NCBI GenBank assembly: GCA_937892735.1
Contig: CALBGL010000083.1
Coordinates: 1 to 16,784 of the forward strand
Length of the DNA: 16,784 nt
Reading direction: 5' to 3'
DNA from: an uncultured Clostridia bacterium
GTDB taxonomy: Bacteria; Bacillota; Clostridia; Lachnospirales; Bianqueaceae
Part shown: positions 12,779 to 16,784 of the stretch, in pieces
Layout of the letters: the number at the start of each line of letters is the position of its first letter
How positions within the stretch are numbered: the first letter of the stretch is position 1
The notes under the pieces: model-generated
What the model saw: only the letters and a program-made list of their open reading frames with translations
Databases searched by the model: none
What the model was told of the DNA's origin: nothing
Translations under genes and position numbers: made by a program

Positions 12779-13174
12779 TCATTTTCCCTGCAAAAACCTG
12801 TCATGCATCTTACGAATGCTGTCCTCTGCGTCCACCCGTCCCAAAGAGGCAGCGACCTGGCGCCAAGTCAAGCATGAGATATACCGAAGATACAGGATCT
12901 GCCGTATCATACTATCATCAATGCTGATGATGTATTCTGTAATCCGTTTGCGCTGAATCATCAGCTTGTCCAGATTGATCTCAATCAAGTGCTTCAGGTC
13001 TGCGATCTTGGCAGCTCTGTCCCCGACCGGATCTCCGGTTCCATTCTTCCCCGATGGCATGCCAGTCAGCTGCTGCCCTTTGATTGACTGATTTTCCAGG
13101 TCTGCCAGCTCCTTTCGCAGCATCTCGACCTCAGAACTCAGATAGTAGACCTGGCTCAGTTCATGCTTTGTCAC
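12779..13174 (-). CDS. Sigma-70 region 4-like phage regulator (ArpU/DUF1492-type), probable late activator
   Basis: The 131-aa protein starts at a GTG (13174) after GGGGGAGATGCGAT. Residues 1-32 are coiled coil (VYYLSSEVEMLRKELADLEN), 55-83 another helix pair, and 88-128 an HTH like sigma factor region 4: SMIRQILYLRYISCLTWRQV then AASLGRVDAEDSIRKMHDR. Proteins of this kind stand at the end of the early region in Firmicute phages and switch on the packaging and structural genes. The direct repeats immediately downstream, in front of the HNH/terminase operon, are the likely target. It overlaps the preceding gene by 14 bases. Confidence 0.78.
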   Translation of the reverse strand: MTKHELSQVYYLSSEVEMLRKELADLENQSIKGQQLTGMPSGKNGTGDPVGDRAAKIADLKHLIEINLDKLMIQRKRITEYIISIDDSMIRQILYLRYISCLTWRQVAASLGRVDAEDSIRKMHDRFLQGK

Positions 13175-13358
13175 ATCGCATCTCCCCCAATCGTTTTTCT
13201 AACGCACGTTGATGTATCTCCAGGTGCTTTATTTCTTCCTGCTCTCTCCACCCATCCTGCGCCTCTAAACACGCAATGACCGTCTTGATATTCGACAGCG
13301 CATTAAGAATCTTTCTAATCTGGTATTCTCTTTCTAGTTGGTCTGAAAACTCACACAT
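13161..13358 (-). CDS. Small coiled-coil protein of unknown function, 65 aa
   Basis: The product reads MCEFSDQLEREYQIRKILNA, then LSNIKTVIACLEAQDGWREQ, and ends in EEIKHLEIHQRALEKRLGEM plus a short tail. It is predicted to form two or three helices with heptad spacing, so probably a coiled-coil dimer. The ATG at 13358 follows GAGAGGAGCATC and overlaps the upstream stop by 8 bases. Real coding status is supported by this overlap chain and the ribosome site. No motif indicates its role; its position suggests an early-region accessory protein. Confidence 0.65.
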   Translation of the reverse strand: MCEFSDQLEREYQIRKILNALSNIKTVIACLEAQDGWREQEEIKHLEIHQRALEKRLGEMRCDKA

Positions 13359-13551
13359 GATGCTCCTCTCTTTCCATCAGCTTATATGTTTCCTCTTCGA
13401 GCATCCGCTGGAATCCCTGCATATACAGCAGATACCAATCTGTATCTTCCTTCGGCCTTCCGGATCGTATCCCGTCTTTCCAGACCCGCTCGACAATGCC
13501 GTGTATGTATTCCATTTCCGCTGAAGGACTCGCCATGATATTATCCAACAT
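13351..13551 (-). CDS. Small phage protein of unknown function, 66 aa
   Basis: From the ATG at 13551 the protein begins MLDNIMASPSAEMEYIHGIV, and continues with TDWYLLYMQGFQRMLEEETY before an acidic/His C-terminus (EREEHHV). GGAG lies 9 bases upstream; a TTG at 13566 is a poorer alternative. It is helical and has no recognised domain. It overlaps both neighbours (11 and 8 bases), as in tightly packed early phage operons. Confidence 0.65.
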   Translation of the reverse strand: MLDNIMASPSAEMEYIHGIVERVWKDGIRSGRPKEDTDWYLLYMQGFQRMLEEETYKLMEREEHHV

Positions 13552-13798
13552 GTTCTTTCTCTCCAATCATCCGCAGCGTTCTGTTGATTTTATATCTTTT
13601 GATACGTTCTATTTCCTCCTGTTTCCCCAACAAGTAGATCACCTGCTCCAGCATCAGTTCTACATCCGCCAGCTCTTCCAGAATGTTGATAAAACTATCA
13701 TGATACAATGCGCAGGAGAGTTCGGACAACTCTTCCAGCAGTTTCTTTTCCTGCCGCTCATAACCAAAATAACGCGCAATCTTCTGTATGTCTGTCAC
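13541..13798 (-). CDS. MazG-like nucleotide pyrophosphohydrolase family protein, 85 aa
   Basis: The protein begins at a GTG (13798): MTDIQKIARYFGYERQEKKL. The MazG metal-binding pattern EExxE...ExxD is present as EELSE (residues 22-26) and EELAD (41-45), before a helix ELMLEQVIYLLGKQEE and a KRYKINRTLRMIG tail. Family members hydrolyse nucleoside triphosphates to monophosphates with Mg2+ and may cleanse the pool or counter nucleotide alarmones; the phage substrate is unknown. The size is that of one minimal MazG helical domain, so a dimer or tetramer is expected. Its GTG overlaps the TGA of the small membrane peptide gene. Confidence 0.82.
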   Translation of the reverse strand: MTDIQKIARYFGYERQEKKLLEELSELSCALYHDSFINILEELADVELMLEQVIYLLGKQEEIERIKRYKINRTLRMIGEKEHVG

Positions 13799-13887
13799 CG
13801 TTCATCCCTCCCTGCCGCAGCCATTAAGCCGGCGATTAAAAATCCAAATATTGTACCCGCAACAAGTCCCGCTATGAATAGAATCAT
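13795..13887 (-). CDS. 30-aa single-span membrane peptide (DUF3789-like)
   Basis: A 30-codon frame starts at the ATG 13887 after GGAGGTAAGAG, an excellent ribosome site. It reads MILFIAGLVAGTIFGFLIAG, followed by LMAAAGRDER. A single Gly-rich hydrophobic helix followed by a charged end is the pattern of DUF3789 proteins, found beside nucleotide-metabolism genes in many Firmicute phages. It overlaps the MazG-like start by 3 bases and lies 4 bases after the zinc-ribbon gene. Function is unknown. Confidence 0.75.
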   Translation of the reverse strand: MILFIAGLVAGTIFGFLIAGLMAAAGRDER

Positions 13888-13891
13888 CCTC

Positions 13892-14065
13892 TTACCTCCG
13901 TTTCTTCTTATACTTCTTTATGACGGCCTCCATCTTCTCCGCCATTCTGAATCTGTAGTCGCACTTCTCACATCTTCGCCTTCTGACAAACGCCTGGCGA
14001 GTTTCATCATATCGCGCGTCATACACATACGTGTCTGCGCCACACTTGGGACACTTAAGACTCAT
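13892..14065 (-). CDS. Zinc-ribbon protein resembling the NrdR N-terminal domain, 57 aa
   Basis: From the ATG at 14065 the product is MSLKCPKCGADTYVYDARYD, then a basic ETRQAFVRRRRCEKCDYRF segment and a Lys-rich end. Cys5/Cys8 and Cys32/Cys35 form a zinc ribbon like the NrdR DNA-binding domain, with RRRRCEKCDYRF the characteristic strand. The ATP-cone domain of NrdR is missing, so it is not a full NrdR. It may be a small nucleic-acid-binding phage protein. AGGAGATGGAAGA precedes the start. It overlaps the upstream gene by 11 bases. Confidence 0.82.
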   Translation of the reverse strand: MSLKCPKCGADTYVYDARYDETRQAFVRRRRCEKCDYRFRMAEKMEAVIKKYKKKRR

Positions 14066-14258
14066 CTTCTTCCATCTCCTCAAATAAACAGTTCCCACAA
14101 TCCTGCATACAACTTGTCCGTCTCTGTACCTCCTGTTGTTTTCTGCACTGCTCCATCCATCTGGCTGCCGCGTTCCTGCCGTATTCTCTTATCCGTTCGA
14201 TGGGTACATCATCATGTTCCAGGGCAATCACCACGTTTTCAATGTTTTCACCTTTCAT
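14055..14258 (-). CDS. Small Cys-containing protein of unknown function, 67 aa
   Basis: The product begins MKGENIENVVIALEHDDVPI and ends with a Cys cluster (CMQDCGNCLFEEMEEDES). The first half is helical, resembling short HTH-like sequences (PIERIREYGRNAAARWMEQC), but this is not a firm match. The C-terminal cysteines may bind metal. It starts by ATGA overlap with the preceding gene, so it is cotranslated. I do not recognise the family. Confidence 0.65.
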   Translation of the reverse strand: MKGENIENVVIALEHDDVPIERIREYGRNAAARWMEQCRKQQEVQRRTSCMQDCGNCLFEEMEEDES

Positions 14259-14542
14259 GAGAACCTCCCGTGTCCCTCCAGCACAGCGACTGCCTTTCCA
14301 TAGGTCAGATCCGGGTACATCTGCAGCACATCACTGATGCTGTATCTGGGCTCTCTGTTTTCTTCTTTCACTGCCTGTTTCTTCAGTCGTTCTTTATAGG
14401 CTGCCTTTGCCGCGTTGGATACGCTCGCACAGTGCTCGCATAATACCCTTCCTGCAGCCGCCTCTCGTTTCCCGCATTTTACACACATACCCGCATTCTT
14501 AAGCCGCTGGTATCTGTCTTTCGTCGTTCTACTTGTCGCCAT
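14255..14542 (-). CDS. Small zinc-finger protein of unknown function, 95 aa
   Basis: From the ATG at 14542, which follows TTGGAGGACTGATGGC, the protein begins MATSRTTKDRYQRLKNAGMC. Cys20, Cys23, Cys35 and Cys38 (CVKCGKREAAAGRVLCEHCA) form a short zinc finger of a type often seen in phage proteins near replication genes. A basic helix (AAKAAYKERLKKQAVKEE) follows, and the C-terminal ISDVLQMYPDLTYGKAVAVL could pack as a small helical domain. DNA or RNA binding is probable but unproven. The longer reading to 14638 lies inside the replication gene and is unlikely. Confidence 0.75.
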   Translation of the reverse strand: MATSRTTKDRYQRLKNAGMCVKCGKREAAAGRVLCEHCASVSNAAKAAYKERLKKQAVKEENREPRYSISDVLQMYPDLTYGKAVAVLEGHGRFS

Positions 14543-14546
14543 GCCA

Positions 14547-15077
14547 TCAGTCCTCCAATTCCTTATATGATAAATCTGCCAGTTCTCGTTCCAATACATC
14601 ATAATCAATGTCTCTCTGACCATAGTTGAGAAAAGCATTTTTCTTTCGTGTACCTGGTCTTGTTCCTTCCGCTTCCCAGTTGCGCAGGATTCCCTTCACA
14701 TATCCCAGCGTTCTATGTCCATTATCCGAAGCCACTCGTATCGCATCCATCACTCGCTGTTCTCCATACGCAGTGACTACTGCGTCCAGTCCTTTCGGAG
14801 GTTCCCCGATTTCCTTACGATATAAAGAAATCAGCTTGTCGGACGACACCGGCCTCTGGCCGGAGACCGCCGCAGGCGTATCTCTCTTTACTGTACTGTT
14901 CTTTACTGTTCTGTTCTTGTGTGCATTTGCAGGTTGCACATGTTCATTTGTCGCTTGCACATGCTCATTTGCAGGCATCAGATTCTGATTTAAGGTAACT
15001 TTAACAAGCCCCGGACACTCTGAATCATCCAAGAGCCAATATTCCCTGTATACGATCTTAGACCTTCTGGCGGACAA
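14547..15077 (-). pseudogene. Phage replication initiator (DnaD-like), truncated at its 5' end
   Basis: The visible 176 codons (TTG at 15077; frame open to 15119) keep the C-terminal DnaD/DnaB_2-type domain at about residues 82-138: LISLYRKEIGEPPKGLDAVV then a TAYGEQRVMDAIRVASDNGH stretch and RTLGYVKGILRNWEAEG. This domain loads the helicase in phage replisome organizers. The N-terminal winged-helix DNA-binding domain is missing: reading upstream meets TGA at 15120-15122, which is also the stop of TnpW, in the same frame. No ribosome site precedes the TTG. Two tandem repeat arrays inside the gene encode NRTVK/NSTVK and NEHVQ repeats. The most likely history is interruption by the mobile element to the right. 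A short expressed remnant cannot be excluded. Confidence 0.7.
14887..14980. repeat. Two tandem repeat arrays inside the replication gene, possible origin iterons
   Basis: On the plus strand TTTACTGTACTGTTC (14887-14901) is followed directly by TTTACTGTTCTGTTC (14902-14916), 14 of 15 identical. Then come 2.7 copies of a 21-bp unit at 14924-14944, 14945-14965 and 14966-14980, sharing CATTTG...TTGCACATG. Phage origins are often repeat arrays inside the initiator gene, as in lambda O, so this is a candidate replication origin. Simple coding-repeat expansion is the alternative. Confidence 0.55.
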
Positions 15078-15119
15078 TACTCTCCAGAAGGACCGCTGGA
15101 TACCTCGGGAACGAGTTTG

Positions 15120-15308
15120 TCAAGATGATTTTTGTAAGTTTTCTAAATTCAAATATTTATCCGCTGAAAAATCTCCCAACATCTCGTGTCTGCATATTTC
15201 TTGAAACACCGTATTCAAAGGCTTCTTCGCACTTTCCGATTGCTTCACATTTACAATAAAAGTGGTTTTACCTATTCGTGTTGTATAAGATAAAGTGTTT
15301 TCTTTCAT
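15120..15308 (-). CDS. tnpW: TnpW-like protein of a Tn4451-type mobilizable element, 62 aa
   Basis: The 62-aa product begins MKENTLSYTTRIGKTTFIVN and continues VKQSESAKKPLNTVFQEICR. The RIGKTTFIVNVKQSESAK core matches the small TnpW proteins that close Tn4451/Tn4453-type elements. Their function is unknown. The ATG at 15308 follows AAAGGAG with a somewhat long spacing. The gene is downstream of the mob gene on the same strand, as in Tn4451 where tnpZ precedes tnpW at the right end. Its stop is directly followed by the truncated phage gene, so the element boundary must be within or very near this gene end. Confidence 0.78.
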   Translation of the reverse strand: MKENTLSYTTRIGKTTFIVNVKQSESAKKPLNTVFQEICRHEMLGDFSADKYLNLENLQKSS

Positions 15309-15338
15309 ATCGTCCGTTTCTCCTTTTCATAAATTGAC

Positions 15339-15368
15339 TGTGGGGCATTCCGTTTAGAACACCCCACA
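15339..15368 (-). repeat. Strong hairpin between the relaxase and tnpW genes
   Basis: TGTGGGG (15339-15345) and CCCCACA (15362-15368) pair perfectly, and five further pairs (two wobble on the RNA) extend the stem to about 12 bp with a 6-base loop. Neither strand has a T-run afterwards, so it is not a classic terminator. It may reduce tnpW expression or stabilise the mob transcript. The rest of the 15309-15431 gap holds only the tnpW ribosome site. Confidence 0.5.
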
Positions 15369-15431
15369 AATACAGCCTGTTTCATCTGAACATATCAAGA
15401 AGTCATTAAGTTGCAAGTACAATGGAAATGG

Positions 15432-16697
15432 TTATCTTTCCATACCACGCTTGTTTCTTCGAGCCTTGATACGCTCCTGTCGTTCTTTTTCCCTTGCTTC
15501 TTTTTCGGCTCGTTCCTGTGCTTCCTTAAAAGAAAAAAGTTGCTTCACTTTTTCGGTAAAAAGTTTAGCAACTTCGGGGAAATGCTCCAACGCTTCAAGA
15601 AAAGGTCTGCACTTTTCTTTCAGTTCGTTGTATTTGGTTTTCATTCTTTCCAGTGCATTTGCACTGTCAAAATATTTCTGTCGGTAATAATTTGCACTCT
15701 GCTCCAATTTATTGATTTCCGCACGACTGGTAATGCCCTCTTTGGCAAGGGAAGTCAGCTCAGAATAATCCTCTTTGGAGATTGCCATTTTACCTGTGAT
15801 TGTTTTCTGCCCCATACTGTCAATCTCGTTTAAGGTTTTGGAAATATGACGGGCAGGCTCATACTTAACCTGTTCCTTTTGAATACGCTTCTGCAACTTC
15901 TCCAATCGCTCTTTATCCTGTTTGATTTGATATTGCAGGGAAGTCAAATGCTCTGCCGTACTTCCGTATTCGCCACGCTGAAAGCCTTTGAACCCTTGTT
16001 CCGTCATATAGTGAAACAACTCATCTTGCAGTATGCTGTACGAAGCTCGGAACATCGGTTTCCCGTTCTTTCTTAGCAATGGATTTCCTTTTTCATCGGT
16101 CAGCGGAATATCCGATTTCCATTTCTTTGAATGGCTTATCTGATTAACAACCGCCTTGACCGTTCCTCGCAGTTCGGGGTCTTTGCAACGCTTACTCCAT
16201 AAGATTTCTTTCTCCACCACAGGCAGAACCATAGCGTGAAGATGATAGTGGTAAACCTCTTTTCCAAGTTCTTCGGTTGCCGCTACATTGATTTCATCAG
16301 CGTGCATTACTGCCGATATAACATTGTCAGCACCGAATTTTTCTTCGATGAAATGATAGGCTTCTTCATAAAACTGCTTTGCGTATTCATAACCACCGTT
16401 ACGCTCGAAGTACATCGTGTTCACATCAATCACAATCTCATTAAAGAGTGTTGCGTCTTTCCTTAACCCACGAAGCGACACCTGCCCGTCTGTTTCCATC
16501 TGCTTTAACTGTTCCATATAGGTCGGGGCAGTCGGTTTTTTGAAATGCACATTAAAGGGTATTCGTTCCACAATTACATTCATATTTTCATAGGTTTCAT
16601 TCTTGCGTTCGTTGTGCCTTTCCGCCTTGCTCACATCAGAAGCGGTGTACTGTTTTACCCTTGCACAACTCATATCTGCCTTGTTGGTTTTTGCCAT
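15432..16697 (-). CDS. tnpZ: MobV-family relaxase (plasmid recombination/mobilization protein, TnpZ-like)
   Basis: The 421-aa protein starts MAKTNKADMSCARVKQYTAS; the ATG at 16697 follows AAAGGAGAGCAAA. MobV motif I is SCARVKQYTASDVSKAERHN (residues 10-29). The HADE motif lies at about 132-135 (VMHADEINVA), and the metal-binding HYHLHAMVLP at about 150-159 supplies three histidines. Residues 60-80 carry YMEQLKQMETDGQVSLRGLR. The C-terminal 170 residues are a long charged coiled coil with a basic end (RIKARRNKRG). Such relaxases nick oriT and pilot the strand during mobilization, using a helper conjugation system. The oriT-like sequence directly upstream and tnpW downstream indicate the tnpZ gene of a Tn4451-type element rather than a plasmid. 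Confidence 0.93.
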   Translation of the reverse strand: MAKTNKADMSCARVKQYTASDVSKAERHNERKNETYENMNVIVERIPFNVHFKKPTAPTYMEQLKQMETDGQVSLRGLRKDATLFNEIVIDVNTMYFERNGGYEYAKQFYEEAYHFIEEKFGADNVISAVMHADEINVAATEELGKEVYHYHLHAMVLPVVEKEILWSKRCKDPELRGTVKAVVNQISHSKKWKSDIPLTDEKGNPLLRKNGKPMFRASYSILQDELFHYMTEQGFKGFQRGEYGSTAEHLTSLQYQIKQDKERLEKLQKRIQKEQVKYEPARHISKTLNEIDSMGQKTITGKMAISKEDYSELTSLAKEGITSRAEINKLEQSANYYRQKYFDSANALERMKTKYNELKEKCRPFLEALEHFPEVAKLFTEKVKQLFSFKEAQERAEKEAREKERQERIKARRNKRGMER

Positions 16698-16729
16698 TTT
16701 GCTCTCCTTTCCAGACAGGGGCGAAGCCA

Positions 16730-16764
16730 TTACACAACATTCTTTGAATGTGTGTAACCCACTA
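16730..16764 (-). other. oriT-like site of the MobV relaxase
   Basis: On the minus strand TAGTGGGTTA (16755-16764) differs by one base from the pMV158/MobV nick consensus TAGTGTG/TTA; the nick would fall between 16758 and 16757. It abuts a long inverted repeat: TTACAC (16730-16735) pairs with GTGTAA (16752-16757) and ACATTC (16737-16742) with GAATGT (16746-16751), with one bulged A and a TTT loop. The site sits just before the relaxase gene, as in related elements. Confidence 0.75.
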
Positions 16765-16784
16765 TGACACTTTCAGACTTCGTC

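Noticed and set aside
15339..15368. A rho-independent terminator between the relaxase and tnpW
   Set aside because: The stem is strong but no T-run follows on either strand.
1..16784. CRISPR array, tRNA or rRNA genes, integrase and attachment sites
   Set aside because: I saw no regularly spaced repeats, no tRNA-like cloverleaf and no recombinase gene. The att sites and integrase must lie outside the window.

Overview
The window is most likely from a low-to-mid GC Firmicute of the Clostridia (Lachnospiraceae-like). The evidence is the AGGAGG-type ribosome sites, the HK97-type siphophage gene set, the phi13-type major tail protein and a Tn4451-like mobilizable element. Almost everything is read leftward (minus strand). 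It is part of an HK97-fold siphovirus prophage, interrupted at the right by the end of an integrated mobilizable element. No host gene is visible.

From right to left, which is the direction of transcription: (1) 16784-15120 is the end of a Tn4451-type element, with an oriT-like site, a MobV relaxase (TnpZ-like) and TnpW. (2) The element abuts a phage replication gene at 15119-14547 that has lost its N-terminal part and carries iteron-like tandem repeats. (3) 14542-12779 is a tightly overlapping run of small early genes: two Cys-rich proteins, a DUF3789-like membrane peptide, a MazG-like protein, two unknowns and a sigma-region-4-like late regulator. (4) 12778-9889 holds a probable late promoter, an HNH protein, and the terminase small and large subunits. 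The large-subunit gene is split by a 288-nt group I intron placed exactly between the Walker B Asp and Glu codons. (5) 9876-4361 holds portal, prohead protease, major capsid, an accessory head protein, connector, head closure, tail terminator, HK97-gp10-like protein and major tail protein. (6) 4350-2065 is a regulatory island inserted in the tail module. It has two rightward XRE regulators, three 16-bp operator-like palindromes, divergent promoters, a 32-aa membrane peptide, two overlapping ribbon-helix-helix paralogues, a small unknown protein and a Bro-N/KilAC antirepressor. (7) 2010-1 resumes the tail module: the tail assembly chaperone with a clear -1 frameshift signal, a four-helix membrane protein that seems to have its own promoter, and the N-terminal 312 codons of the tape measure protein.

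Together these make a nearly complete packaging, head and tail-assembly operon, probably switched on by the sigma-like regulator from the 12.7 kb promoter. RNA-level control is prominent: terminase needs intron splicing, the chaperone needs frameshifting, and the regulatory island contains strong hairpins. The XRE/RHH/antirepressor island looks like a self-contained genetic switch in a late operon rather than in the usual integrase-proximal position. Because the replication gene is broken by the inserted element, this prophage is probably unable to replicate as a phage on its own.
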